A stretch of 64,000 nucleotides of DNA, taken from Cavenderia fasciculata (Eukaryota; Evosea; Eumycetozoa; Acytosteliales; Cavenderiaceae). Under the pieces are notes generated by a model, which worked only from the letters and a program-made list of their open reading frames with translations, made no database searches and was not told where the DNA came from. The stretch spans positions 62,001 to 126,000 of the forward strand of contig NW_004457713.1 in the NCBI RefSeq assembly GCF_000203815.1, in the 5' to 3' direction. Position 1 is the first letter of the stretch. The number at the start of each line of letters is the position of its first letter. Shown here one piece after another: positions 48,191-59,468 of this stretch. The translations under genes and the position numbers were made by a program.

Positions 48191-48370
48191 GAATCCCTAT
48201 GATTGTCATACCTCCTGAAAATGCCCAAACGGCTAGATATAAAAGAAAGATATATTAGAATTAGATCATGTTACTACTACTCCTCTTGATGATAAGAACT
48301 CTATCATCATCATCATCATCATCATCTGATACATACACTTTGGATAAGGATATCTTTGAACTGCACCCAT
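47673..48370 (-). CDS. 76-residue mitochondrial-type membrane protein, four exons
   Basis: Each exon is too short to stand out alone: 48370-48337, 48232-48212, 47959-47853, 47741-47673 (phases 1,1,0). Exon 2 is a 21-bp microexon. Joined, they read MGAVQRYPYPKSVWAFSGGW, then WNDFPKGYAAFRNKFVVGLV, then GVLAGTFYISTRLEREATQH, then HPEAGSTFTHKLRKNA and a stop. There is one probable membrane span (VVGLVGVLAGTFYIST) after a Trp/Arg-rich matrix-side segment. The pattern GGWW..P......RN..., a single span, then a charged His-containing tail is like small accessory subunits of respiratory complex I (NDUFB3/B12 type), but identity is too low to be certain. The last donor is GTTAGT; other sites are standard. 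Confidence 0.75.
48128..48191. repeat. (GTT)n microsatellite in an intron
   Basis: About 20 GTT units with two ATT interruptions, lying in intron 2 of the 76-residue gene. Confidence 0.9.
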
Positions 48371-48473
48371 TCTCTCTTTCTTTCTTTCTTTACAAAACGT
48401 TTAATCTAAAAGAACAAAAGATCATTCACTTTTGATTCAGCTTTGCAAATTTTCGATTCTCTCACAAACAATA

Positions 48474-50555
48474 ATGAATAATAATAATAATAATAATAAT
48501 AATAGTGCAGTAGTAGTAGAAACATGTTATTTAATTTATAAATTACCAAATACAGTATTATTGAATATAGTCAACAATGTAACAGATAATGTAGATCTGA
48601 TATGTTTATTGTTGACTTGTAAAAAGTTGTATCTTCACATTAGACAACATTATAGTGCATCGTTACAATTCAACAAACCTCTAGAGTACATCACATCGTT
48701 TGGAGATCATTATGATGACCACTTTATCAATACTCTAAAGCAATTTAGTCTAGTATCTTTTAGATCGCTCTTTGACAACTCGTTATCAAATCAAATTGTA
48801 ATATCTAAAGATGATGGTGATTCACCTGTCTCTATCAATAACCATCGCATCAAAGAAACAACTAGTAGTAGTAGTAGTCGTATCAATGATCATCAACGAC
48901 GTGAAACAAGTATACTTGTAAAAGACATGTCAAAGATTGGTGGAGAATCTCTTTTTGTCATTCCTCCCAATACAACATCAATCTATTTAATGGAACCAAT
49001 CAAATCACCAACATCGCTACCATTCTTATCTCATCTTTATCATTCGACCGATATTAAAAAGATGACTGTGGGACGTTATAGATCTACTGAAGAACTTTTC
49101 AAGTTGCCAGAGAGTCTTCAAAGCTTGCACTTGACATTTAACCGTCCAAGTTGTTTAAAAAGAGGGGATGTATTTCCTCGACACCTCGAAACACTTGAAC
49201 TCAATGAAGGTACCATTGACCTTTCAGACATTCGTCTAGACAAACTTCAATCACTCAAAGATTTGGTGTTGTTCCCAGTTATTCATACATTGCCCGGTTT
49301 CCTTCCGGTTTCATTGACAAGTCTTTCCATTGAGTTTACTAAAGAACCACCATCCAACATTTTCCAATCATTGGTTTCACTGTCTAAACTCACTCTGTAC
49401 GTTACTCTTGATGACGCTCTACGCCAACACAGTTATGCAATAGATCTCACCAACCTTGGCTCACTAAAGTCGTTCCACTTCTACCCAGGCGAGTCGGTCG
49501 CTAATAGTTCCATTTTAAGGCTTCCTCTATCGTCGTCTCTTGAAACCTTGATCATTTTCAACCAATGTACATTGACCAACCTCTCTACACTATTCTTCCC
49601 AACAACACTTACTAGTCTTGATATATCGGTCAAGTTGATGTTGGACATGGAGAGAGTATGTTTACCAACAACACTCAAGAAACTAACTCTTGCAAAGTGT
49701 AATGTAACCATACCTGTAGGATTCATTCCTGCCAATGTCAACACCCTCACCATCAAATCAGATGAAGATGTTGGTTTGTTGGAAGGGTCAATACCTAGTT
49801 TGGTTGAAAGATTAACATTGTTTGGATACAATGGGCCAATTAACTCTAGATATCTTCCCAATTCAATTAAATTCTTGTCTTGGAATAGAATAAAGGATGA
49901 TCATTGGTTGCCAGAAAGATTGGATAAATTAGCCTGGATGGATTTTGATTCTACTAGACCTCAAATTATTTCATCGTATCCTTCAACTATTCGTTCCCTC
50001 GATTATTCAAATTTATTTGGAGAATTTCAAATCATAGTTCCTCCATCTCTAAATAGTCTTTATTGTTCCCTCAGATCAACTTTATCAATTGACAATGTAC
50101 CAATTTATTCATTGACAAGATCAAATTTAAAAATGCCAAAAAATGACATTGACTATGACTATGACTATGACAACTACAATGGACAAACCTTTTTACTACC
50201 AAGTAATTTAAAGAAATTAAAGATTAAACTATTCCATCCCAGTCGAGATGAAACACTAAGTTTTCGATTGGATGATATCATTAACCAAACAAATATAGAT
50301 CAACTCTCAATTTATATTCATGGTAGATTATTATTCAAAACAACAATTAAAAGACTAGATCATCAATCAGTAATGTTGGTAAACTCTAAAACATTATTTG
50401 GTGGTATTATTAATCAAAAACAAAAAATAGAAATTAATAATAATAATCAAAATAATAATAATAATAATAATAATAATAATTATTTACCATTTTATCTTCA
50501 TTCTCTAAAAGGAAAAGTACCATTTTGGAGTTATGAAAATATTAAAAAAAATTAA
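48474..50555 (+). CDS. F-box/FNIP-repeat protein, copy 1
   Basis: A single exon from ATG 48474 gives 693 residues; the frame is open upstream but without an ATG. After an Asn run comes an F-box-like segment, KLPNTVLLNIVNNV then DNVDLICLLLTCKKLY. The rest is made of ~22-residue leucine-rich FNIP-type units (PESLQSLHLTF, GSIPSLVERLTLFGYNGPIN, LPNSIKFLSWN). It ends with a shared C-terminal module (IKRLDHQSVMLVNSKTLFGG) and an Asn-rich tail. This is a large dictyostelid family, presumably SCF ubiquitin-ligase adaptors; the substrate is unknown. It is a close paralogue of the gene at 52599, with the same F-box wording and C-terminal module. Confidence 0.88.
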   Translation: MNNNNNNNNNSAVVVETCYLIYKLPNTVLLNIVNNVTDNVDLICLLLTCKKLYLHIRQHYSASLQFNKPLEYITSFGDHYDDHFINTLKQFSLVSFRSLFDNSLSNQIVISKDDGDSPVSINNHRIKETTSSSSSRINDHQRRETSILVKDMSKIGGESLFVIPPNTTSIYLMEPIKSPTSLPFLSHLYHSTDIKKMTVGRYRSTEELFKLPESLQSLHLTFNRPSCLKRGDVFPRHLETLELNEGTIDLSDIRLDKLQSLKDLVLFPVIHTLPGFLPVSLTSLSIEFTKEPPSNIFQSLVSLSKLTLYVTLDDALRQHSYAIDLTNLGSLKSFHFYPGESVANSSILRLPLSSSLETLIIFNQCTLTNLSTLFFPTTLTSLDISVKLMLDMERVCLPTTLKKLTLAKCNVTIPVGFIPANVNTLTIKSDEDVGLLEGSIPSLVERLTLFGYNGPINSRYLPNSIKFLSWNRIKDDHWLPERLDKLAWMDFDSTRPQIISSYPSTIRSLDYSNLFGEFQIIVPPSLNSLYCSLRSTLSIDNVPIYSLTRSNLKMPKNDIDYDYDYDNYNGQTFLLPSNLKKLKIKLFHPSRDETLSFRLDDIINQTNIDQLSIYIHGRLLFKTTIKRLDHQSVMLVNSKTLFGGIINQKQKIEINNNNQNNNNNNNNNNYLPFYLHSLKGKVPFWSYENIKKN

Positions 50556-50648
50556 TTAATTAATAAATTTAATGAATCCCCAAAAAAATATTTATTATGA
50601 TTCTTTGGTAATGATATCAATTACCATGAATGAAACGTTTTGTTTTAT

Positions 50649-52440
50649 TTATTCATCTTCTTGAAGAATGAATGAAGAACCCTTAAGAGCAATGATGACT
50701 GAAGGTATGTTGGTATTGGATGAAGGAGTCACTGGAATTACAGATGCATCGATTACATTAATATTCTTTGATCCTTTTAATTTTAATCTTGGTGAAAGTG
50801 GTGATGTAACATCTGATCCCATTCTAACACTAAATAAAAAAATAAAATAAATAAATAAATTAGTTTGTATGTATATATTTGTTATTTTTCTTTTCTTTTT
50901 TGTTTTGTTACCTTCCATGTGGATGATAATCAGTTAGAGAAGTAGCACGAATATGTTTTTCAAGATCTTCCAAAGATTGAACAGCAAAACCAGGTAAGAA
51001 TTCATCACCTTGAAGATACCCTCTTTCTAAAAGTTTAGATTCAATCATTCTACAAGCTTTTAGACCATCTTGAATGACATTGATATCTTGTTGTGATGAA
51101 AGATAGTTTTTGTCGACCAATGGAACTGTGAAACTGGTGGTTGTTGCATTTTCAATTTGAATGGAACCAGAAGATTGTGGATAAACCAATTCAACAAAAC
51201 AAATGAATCTATTACCACCCATGAAAGGTCTAATATCTGGATTAAGAATCCATTTAATCTTTTGACTACCATTATTGTCTTCTGGTTTTGGACCATAGAT
51301 AACGTAGCCGTCGGCAGCTACATCATGTAGAAAGGCTGATGGAGGTATATGACTATATTGGTCGCTAACAGATGCTCCTAGAATATAGGAGAACATATGG
51401 TCATACAGATTCTTACCAACATATGGTGAATGGAGTACTGGTTTGATGCCAGCTCTACGGAGTGATTCCCAATCACCGATACCAGAGAATTGAAGGAACA
51501 GTGGAGAATCGTATGCACCCATACTAATTACGATTTGTTTTCTAACTTTGGCATAAATGATACGATGTGTTGTTTTGTCCAAGAGATAGACACCTTTGGC
51601 TTCAACCATTGCCTTTTTCTTGTCAACTTCTACGTCCAACTTTAGTGCCTTTGTACCTTCATAGACATCAAGATTGGAACGATCGGCAATGATATTATCT
51701 ACAAACTGACCATACGATGTTTGTCTCTTCCAATGACCGGTTCGATTGTCAAAAGATTGTGCAAACCTTCTATCCAAGAATAAACCAATTCTGGTGTCAA
51801 TCTCTTCACCATAGGTATATCCAACGTCTTGGAGTACTTGTTTCATCTCTGGTAGGAATACACGGTCCTTGTCATTAACACGTACATTGAATGCCTTGTT
51901 GAACAATTCACTATCGACCAATGGTTTAATGGATGTGTCAAAGTCCCATTCCATGTCACCACCACAATGTTCTACCCAAAGGTCATAGTCTTCCTTTACA
52001 CCAACTTGAAAGATCATAGCATTGATCATACCACAACCACCCAAACCAACACCTCTTCTCAACTCTATCGATCTATTATGAGTATTTGATCGAGGAGTTG
52101 AGAAGAAAGACTTTGCATAGTCTGGCTGATAATTAAAGATCCAGTTGTCAGACCATCCATTTGGTTCCCAGATGAGTGGATGTTGAGGATATTTACCTTC
52201 CTCTACCAATAAAACACGGTTAAGTTTGTTTGCCGATAGCTTATTGGCAACTACAGATCCCGATGTTCCTGCTCCTAATATAATATAATCATATTCTACT
52301 GTTTTACTAATCTTTCCAAATATTGATTCATCCTTTTTTGATTGTTGTTGATCTGATGCTGCAGATGATGATGATGATGGTATACTATCAGATTGAATAT
52401 ATCCAAAATATAAAAATATAAATAATAATAATAATTTCAT
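50649..52440 (-). CDS. secreted GMC oxidoreductase (choline-dehydrogenase-like)
   Basis: Exons 52440-50912 and 50829-50649 (phase 2 junction) encode 569 residues. A signal peptide (1-17) and a Ser/Gln linker precede the FAD-binding motif IILGAGTSGSVVA (~53-65) and the GMC signature region RRGVGLGGCGMINAM. The catalytic end is split by the intron: DYHPHGS then VRMGSD, with the active-site His, then SNTNIPSVIIA with the second conserved Asn of the NTN motif. So the enzyme looks intact. It should oxidise an alcohol or sugar outside the cell or in the secretory pathway; the substrate cannot be told from sequence. It ends tail-to-tail (93 bp) with one FNIP gene and starts head-to-head (158 bp) with the other. 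Confidence 0.93.
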
Positions 52441-52598
52441 TCTAATTTCTTTCTATTTTTAACGCTTAACACAAATCAAAATGTTATTCAGGATAGGCGG
52501 TTGCGACGGTTCAAAAAAAATATATAAAAAATTGTTGTTATTAAAAGAGAGATTTGAAGTTCAAGCATTTTTTGTGTAGTTTGCAATTTACAGGAACG

Positions 52599-54743
52599 AT
52601 GGAGATAGATACACCTTGTTATCTTATCAATATAATACCAAACATTATTTTATATAAAATAATAGAGTACATTAAAGATAATGTAGATCTTATATGTTTA
52701 TTGTTGACTTGTAAAAGGTTATACTTTGATATTCTCAGACAACAACCACAACGTCATCTTGCATTCAAAGGTATTGGCTTTTATAAATGGAGGATTGATG
52801 GTATACATGAAGTTTTAAACTTTAATCTATTATCATCTTTGACTAGATTTCACCTAGGTGCATTCAAATCATTATTTGATAATGCTCTAGCTAATCAATT
52901 GGTCTTGTTGCACAATGAAACTAATCTAGATAGTGATCGTCGTCTCAATGATGATTATAGTGCATTAATACAACATACAACAAATCAAATAGATAATAAT
53001 AATAATAATAATAATAATAGTTATCCAATAACCAATGTAACAATTAGACCATTCCAAATTGATGATGAAGATACACCACAACATCAACTATTACAATTAC
53101 AAGAAGGAATATTTACAGATATTCCATCAACAACTAAAACATTGGTATTACGTGGCTTGGAAACTAATCATCTAGATAAAGTGTTGGCTACAGTCGTCTC
53201 CAATAATAATAATAATAATATCAATAACAGTCAATTGGAATCATTAGAGATTGTATCAACAGAATTTAATGAATCAACTGCCATCTTGGTTGAAAGGTTG
53301 ATTGGATTGAAAAATATATTCCTTCACTATTGTCCTCATATTTATATCCCATCAACAACTGAATCACTTGTCATCTCCTCTAATATGGATCGTCATCAAC
53401 CTTTAAATTTAAAGACCCTTTTTAGAAATTTATCCTCTTCCTCTTCATCCCCATCCTCTTCAAATCTTACAACACTAGATATCTCTAGTATCGATATATT
53501 GGATGATATTAATCAACCCAATTTATTACCACCAACATTAAAGACTTTACACATTAAACTATCACAACCACCACCAATCTCATTATTTCCACAATCACTA
53601 CGTAATCTCTTTATTAAATATTCACCACTAGTGAAAAATGTAGAAGAGGAAGAGGAAGAGGAGACACCCTTTGCAATTATACTTGACCATTTGAAAGGGC
53701 TTAAAAAGCTTTCATTAGATTTTAGTTCAAGAGGATGTAATCACATTAGTCTACCTTTAAACCTATCAGTATTAAAGTTTCAAATGTGGACGACAAACCT
53801 CAATAACATCCTTCCATCTGGTTTAACCAAACTAGAAACAGATTTAGACTCACTTTTGTTGTTTGGTGACCACCTACCTCTACATCTCAAGAAACTTATA
53901 ATCCCTAGTGCAGAGAGACCTATACCTGTAGGTCTTTTACCATCGGGATTGCTTTATCTAGAGATATTCTTTACTGGAATAGATGACAACATTCTCGCCG
54001 GATCGTTACCACAAGGATTAGAGTATCTCCACCTTTTATCCTACATAGGTCCAATCAACTCGGACATTATTCCAAAGTCTCTCAAAACACTAAAGTTGGA
54101 ATTCTGCCAACCCGATTTCGACGATGATGATTTGTCAACATTCCTACCACACTTGGAGAGACTAGAAATTGTTGGCTCAACCAAACCACTTCCCACTATT
54201 TATCCTTCTTCTCTTAAATACTTTGATGCTCAATTTGAGGAAAGATATTATATTCCAACCTCTGTTGAACATCTAATTTGTGTAGCCAATAGCACAAAAT
54301 TGAAGGATGATATCCATTCTTCCTCTTATTCACTAGATCCATTTAAAAATATCGATTTTATAAACAACAACAATAACAACGACAGTGATACAAGATCAAA
54401 ATTAAAAATACTTGAATATAGAGTTGACATTCCCAATGGTAATCATTTTAGTTTAAAGTTGAATGAACTTGTACTTAGAAAGGATGTAGAGGAGTTATTT
54501 ATTTTCAATTACAGTGATAGTTCAACATACGATTATCAAATCAAAAGAATCGATCATAATTATGTATTGATGGTAAACAAAAATACACTATATGGTGGAT
54601 TGATCAACATTACAGACAGGTTCTACTTGGACAATGATAGAACCCAAGAAAGAGATTTATATCTTCATTTTATATCACAACCAGATAGTTTTGTTATTAT
54701 TCAACAAATAAGTAATAATAAAGATCCAACAACAAATAAATAA
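52599..54743 (+). CDS. F-box/FNIP-repeat protein, copy 2
   Basis: A single exon from ATG 52599 gives 714 residues. The F-box-like start (IIPNIILYKIIEYIKDNVDL, CLLLTCKRLYFDILRQ) is nearly the same as in copy 1. Then come Asn-rich linkers and leucine-rich FNIP units (LPSGLTKLETDL, GSLPQGLEYLHLLSYIGPIN, IPKSLKTLKLE). The same C-terminal module follows (IKRIDHNYVLMVNKNTLYGG). The shared segments imply a tandem duplication, with the GMC gene now lying between the copies on the opposite strand. The divergent 158-bp gap (52441-52598) must serve as promoter for both this gene and the oxidoreductase. Confidence 0.88.
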   Translation: MEIDTPCYLINIIPNIILYKIIEYIKDNVDLICLLLTCKRLYFDILRQQPQRHLAFKGIGFYKWRIDGIHEVLNFNLLSSLTRFHLGAFKSLFDNALANQLVLLHNETNLDSDRRLNDDYSALIQHTTNQIDNNNNNNNNSYPITNVTIRPFQIDDEDTPQHQLLQLQEGIFTDIPSTTKTLVLRGLETNHLDKVLATVVSNNNNNNINNSQLESLEIVSTEFNESTAILVERLIGLKNIFLHYCPHIYIPSTTESLVISSNMDRHQPLNLKTLFRNLSSSSSSPSSSNLTTLDISSIDILDDINQPNLLPPTLKTLHIKLSQPPPISLFPQSLRNLFIKYSPLVKNVEEEEEEETPFAIILDHLKGLKKLSLDFSSRGCNHISLPLNLSVLKFQMWTTNLNNILPSGLTKLETDLDSLLLFGDHLPLHLKKLIIPSAERPIPVGLLPSGLLYLEIFFTGIDDNILAGSLPQGLEYLHLLSYIGPINSDIIPKSLKTLKLEFCQPDFDDDDLSTFLPHLERLEIVGSTKPLPTIYPSSLKYFDAQFEERYYIPTSVEHLICVANSTKLKDDIHSSSYSLDPFKNIDFINNNNNNDSDTRSKLKILEYRVDIPNGNHFSLKLNELVLRKDVEELFIFNYSDSSTYDYQIKRIDHNYVLMVNKNTLYGGLINITDRFYLDNDRTQERDLYLHFISQPDSFVIIQQISNNKDPTTNK

Positions 54744-55087
54744 ATAAATAAATAAATAATCCAAAAATATATTATTATTAAATATTATATTTTTATCGAT
54801 GTATGTGGAGGATTACGACTTTTACACAGAGTAGGAGTCCGAAAAAGAGGAAGAACTTCTTCTTTGGTCGACCGATTTCGGTTGGAAAAAAAAAAAAAAA
54901 AAAAGAAAAAAAAGATCTTTGTTGTGAACCAACTTTTAAGGTTTGAGGGGTTATTGTATTCTAATAATAATAATTAGAATAGTTTTATCTCTTTCTTTCT
55001 ATCTCTTTCTCTGTTTTTAACAATACAACAAATCTAATTGATATACCTAATACATACTCATACAAATAAGAAGAAGTAGAAAGAAAG
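54744..55087. other. intergenic region before the Stealth gene
   Basis: AAAT repeats after the FNIP stop, a mixed-composition patch (54795-54880), A-tracts at 54884-54914, then AT-rich leader to the ATG at 55088. No gene is seen. Confidence 0.4.
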
Positions 55088-56443
55088 ATGAATAAACTAA
55101 CGTTTATATTTTTACTCATATCGTTGGTATGGTTGGCATCGATATTGGTATACCTAACTAGAAATCAAGGTGGTGAAGGTGCAACAGGTGGAGGTCCGAC
55201 TACTTCCCCAGCTACTCTTCCTACCAAAGAGGTATTCCATTGCGAACATATAGATGCTGTTTACACTTGGGTAAATGGTAGTGACCCAATTCACATTGAA
55301 AAGAGAACTCAAAGATCTGGGTATGTAGTAGATTATGGAGATAATACTATAGAGAGTGCAACTTATTAACTTGCTCTCATTTATTTATTTATATATTACA
55401 GTAATAGCAGATATTCACAACCAGGTAACAATAGATTCAGAGATTTGATGGGTTTGAAATACAGTTTAAGAAGTTTGAAAAAGTATGCTCCATGGATTAG
55501 AAGGGTACATGTTGTTGCCGACGACCAATATCCTTCATGGTTTGATACAAATAACGATGAGATTAACTTTATCTTTCACAGAGATTATTTCCCAAATGTG
55601 TAAGAATGAAAGAAAAAAGAAAAGAGAAAAGAGTTATTGTGATGATGACTCATCATCAAATATTTGATATTTACTGACTATATATATTTCTAATATATTT
55701 TTATAGTGAAGATGTACCAACATTTAATTCTAATGGTATTGAAGCCAACTTTTTCAATCTACCAGATGATCAGGTAGCTGATTGTTTTATTTATTTTAAT
55801 GATGATATTTTTGTTGGATCACCAAGTATGTTGCGATAATAATCATGATCATTCTTATGATACATTGAGAGCTAACAATTATTTATTTTTAAACACTTTA
55901 GTTGAACCAAAAGATTTTTGGGATCCAGTATATGGTCAAGCAATTTATAAATCATCATGGACAGCACCACAATCAAAAGAGAAACAACAAAATATTTGGC
56001 ATGCATCGGTAGCCTATACCAACGAACTTTTAAATAGAGAATGGGAGGTTGACAATTCAAACAGACACTATGCTTCACATGGTGCCAACTTTTTCAACAA
56101 AAAGATTTTCAAAGACATGCAACAATTGTTGCCAGAGGAATTCAAGGCTACTGCCCGTCATCCATTCCGTACTGCACAAGATGTCCAAGTTCCATTCCTC
56201 TACCTTCAAATGGTTCAACGTTACTATGCCACGTTTACACCACGTGCCATTAATCACTATGCTCTCATTCAAGACGATCTTTCAAAGATGAAGGTCGAAT
56301 ATAAAAAGATTCTCGATCGTCGTCCAAAGACTGTTTGCCTCAACGATGGTCTCTCTGTCGACAATCCAAATCAAGAAGTTATCGATGAATTATATATAAT
56401 GTTTGAAACTTTCTTCCCAGAGAAACCTTCATGGGAATTGTAA
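55088..56443 (+). CDS. Stealth-family sugar-1-phosphate transferase
   Basis: Exons 55088-55320, 55402-55599, 55707-55825 and 55902-56443 (phases 2,2,1) encode 363 residues. It is a type II membrane protein: Met, a short basic end, then a span (~5-25). The four conserved Stealth blocks are visible: AVYTWVNGSDP (CR1, ~56-66), YFNDDIFVGSP (CR2), an RHYASHGANFFNKK region (CR3) and KTVCLNDG (CR4). The RSLKKYAPWIRRVHVVADDQ stretch is also typical. The family includes bacterial capsule hexose-1-phosphate transferases and the GNPTAB GlcNAc-1-phosphotransferase of lysosomal enzymes. Expected location: Golgi, active site luminal. It is much shorter than GNPTAB and lacks its Notch/DMAP inserts. Confidence 0.92.
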
Positions 56444-57007
56444 AACATTAACTAAACACTAAAAGTTACACTCCTCTTGGTTTATTAATCGATAACCGCC
56501 ACCACCACCACCACCATTATTTATACATATTTCGCAGCCAGCCATAATCATGATTACTTTTTAAATGTTATTTTTGGTAATCATAACTTTTTTAAAACAA
56601 ATCAATTTAACTGGTACTTGTTTAAATTAATAATAAATAACTAAACTATTTAATAATAATAACAAATTCGGAACAGCATGGATAGACAACTTTTAAGGAT
56701 TGAATTGATTTAAAAAAAATGAATAAGATTTATTATTTTAAAACATTGAATATTTGTTGCGACGAGATAGTAGCGAGTAGGGGCCATGGATCAAGTACAC
56801 CTCAGGGTACTTAAAGATCCACTGCAGACGTCGACTGGTTGTTATATTTATTTATATCTGCGTCAGTCTCCATGACGGAGAGATAATGAACTTTCTCTTT
56901 TTACAATAGTATATACACAAATTAATTGGTGTTGTTTTATCCACCTTTAATCATAATTTCAGAATATGACTTTGATTTACTAATCCATGACTATATAAAA
57001 GGATAAA
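56444..57007. other. intergenic region with a GC-rich hairpin island
   Basis: CAC/CCA repeat at ~56494-56516, AT-rich DNA, then a distinct GC-richer island at 56755-56885. The island has an 11-bp stem: GGATC-AAGTAC (56788-56798) pairs with GTACTT...GATCC (56807-56820, 3-nt bulge). It could be a non-coding RNA gene or an old insertion; no coding frame is seen. Confidence 0.45.
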
Positions 57008-58683
57008 TTAAATGTTAATAACCAAAAAGTAATCAATAGCTAATCCGATCAACTTTACTATTTCTAAAATATCAACATGAACCGATCCGTTTGAACCACC
57101 AATAAAATATATTTTGTTACCCAATGTACATAAACCTGCACAGTTCTTATTTGATGGAGAGTTGATTCCTTTTAATGGATGCCATATATTGGTGATTGTG
57201 TCAAGGTAGTATTTGGAATCTGTCAAAAAACTATTATAACATCCACCAAACAATAAAAATATATGATGTCCAACGGCGAAAAATGAAGAAAAGGTTGTCA
57301 TTGTTGGGGATTTGTAACATTTAATTTCTTTCCATTCTAAAATACAACAACTGTCATGACCAACATGGTCGTCAATCTCTAATTTAAAGAGTTGACTATT
57401 TCTATTGACCCAACTTTTAATTCGATCCCATACACCTCCACCATAGATATAAATAGTTTTTCCAACAGATATCATTGAATGGCCTGATCTCGGTGAAGGT
57501 GGTGATAAACATTCAATCTTTTCCCAAACCATAGTATCTATAAAATTAAAATAATAAGTTAAAAAAAATATAGAGAGAGATAGAGTTGCCTTTTTCTTCT
57601 TACCTGTATGAAAAACATATAAATCATTTAAAGGTTTAATTGATTCATCTGATCCACCAAAAATATATATATCCTTTCCAATGACAGTTGAAGTATGATC
57701 AGAACGAGAAGATGGAATAGTTCCAGTAGTTTTTAATGGTTTCCAAATAATGCGATCCACACCATCATCTTTGTTGGATTGATAAATCATTAGATCCATA
57801 GAGTTTGATTTAATGGTATGACGAGGAAGAGATAAAAACACACAAGAATTTTTAGAAATGGTACGTAATCCACCAAATACAAATACACCAACCCCAGGTA
57901 TATAATCGGCTGTATGTCTACAAATGCCAATGTCCAACTCTGCCATTTCTACAAAACAATGATCCGATACCTCTTTTTTAATGATTGGTTGATTCATTTT
58001 AAATGTTGGTTCCAAAGGATCAACAATGATAATATCCGACTTTGCAACAGCAGTATCACAATCACTACCACCAATCACCATAAACTTTGTTTTACCTTTT
58101 TCCTCAGAGGAGATTATCGTTGTCGATGTATGACAATATCTTTGCAATGTTTTAGTTGTTGGTGTTCTTTTAGACCACATCATTGAATCTAAATATTTTA
58201 AAATGTTAATAAAAAGACACAGACAGACAGACAGACAGTAATTATAATTATGATTCCAAACATACCGTTTTGATTTAATGATACATTTTCTACAAAATAA
58301 TTTAACCAATTGATATCTGGTTGGTATTGTTTTGATAGTTGATCAAACAATGATGATGATGACGACGATGAATTACCAGTATTGGAATAGTTTGGTATGG
58401 GGATTCTATTCATTTGATCAGGGATCATATGATTCAATGCAATCATCTTCCACAATGAATTATTTCTACTACATCTATAGAGTAACCTAGATACTCTTGA
58501 TATTGAATTGATAATATCAAATGGATTACACATTGATATGATATAAAGTATTAATTCAATGGGTTGATTTGTTAAAAGATCTTCATTATCATCATTGTCC
58601 ACAAGTTGTTGTATATCATTATTGAGTATGTTGTTATTACTATTACTACTACTATTATTACAGAGTACAGATTTTATTTCCAT
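57008..58683 (-). CDS. F-box and kelch-repeat protein
   Basis: Exons 58683-58266, 58188-57604 and 57537-57008 (phase 1 twice) encode 510 residues. An Asn/Asp-rich start precedes an F-box (~35-85: QPIELILYIISMCNPFDII, SISRVSRLLYRCSRNNSLWK). After a Ser-rich linker come five to six kelch repeats: KFMVIGGSDCD, GVFVFGGLRTI, SDHTSTVIGKDIYIFGGSDE, RSGHSMISVGKTIYIYGGGVW, HHIFLLFGGCYN and NKIYFIGGSNGS. Each has the paired glycines of a beta-propeller blade. It should act as a substrate receptor of an SCF ubiquitin ligase. Intron 1 contains a (CAGA)n run. Confidence 0.88.
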
Positions 58684-59468
58684 TTTCTCTCTTTCTCTCT
58701 CTCAATGTCTATCTATGATTTAAAATAAATAACATTATTACTACTACTTCTTATTATTAGTTTTATGTTAATATTTATTGTTTGTTATCGCTTTTATAGT
58801 GCAAATCAACTGATTTTTAAACCCTCACCCAACCCAACCCAACCGTTCATTTATTTTGTTTTAATATTAAAAACAGGTAGGTAGGTAGGTTGCTAGCAGC
58901 TGTAAGGAAGAAGGATTCACCTGTTGATTGATGATGTCTTGTGGACAAGTATGCTTTAATTTACCAGGCCAGGTCAACAGGGTTGCAATGCCAAAAAGAT
59001 CAGCTGATGATTAAATAAATATAAAAGTCTACTATATCATGCTTTTGCATCCAGTCTTCTTAAAATGATTAAATGAATCAAATCATACACCAGCAGAAAA
59101 GAAATAAATAATCTCATCCTGTGTGTTAAGATTAACACTGTAGTTTCGGCACCTTGAATTTTCGTGTGAAAAAATACGCTCAAAACAATTCATTTTTTTC
59201 TTTAAAAGCAAGCAATGATCAAGGAATGAATGAAAACCCATACTTTAAATATCCTAATCGCTGCTCCCTCTGTCTGTCTGTCTGTCCGTAGTTACAACAA
59301 TTGTATAACTAAAGTTTAACATACATCATAAAGTTAACATCAACAAACTACTACTACTACCACAACAACAACAACAACAATAAGATTCGAATAGACACTT
59401 TTTAAAAGAAGAAGAATAGATTTTGTGGTGGAAAGAAAAGTAGAGTAGAGAGCAGAGTAAAGAATAGA
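58684..59468. other. divergent intergenic region, F-box/kelch and exchanger promoters
   Basis: Contains a C-rich tract of CCCAA repeats (58826-58844), a (TAGG)n run (58877-58890), a mixed-composition stretch 58890-59015 that can be read as a 27-codon ORF, and (CTGT)n at ~59270-59286. No gene is supported. Confidence 0.4.

Noticed and set aside
58931-59014. 27-codon ORF (MMSCGQVCFNLPG...) in the divergent promoter region
   Set aside because: Too short, no splice signals around it, and located in the upstream region of the F-box/kelch gene. Box C/D snoRNA motifs were looked for here and do not fit.
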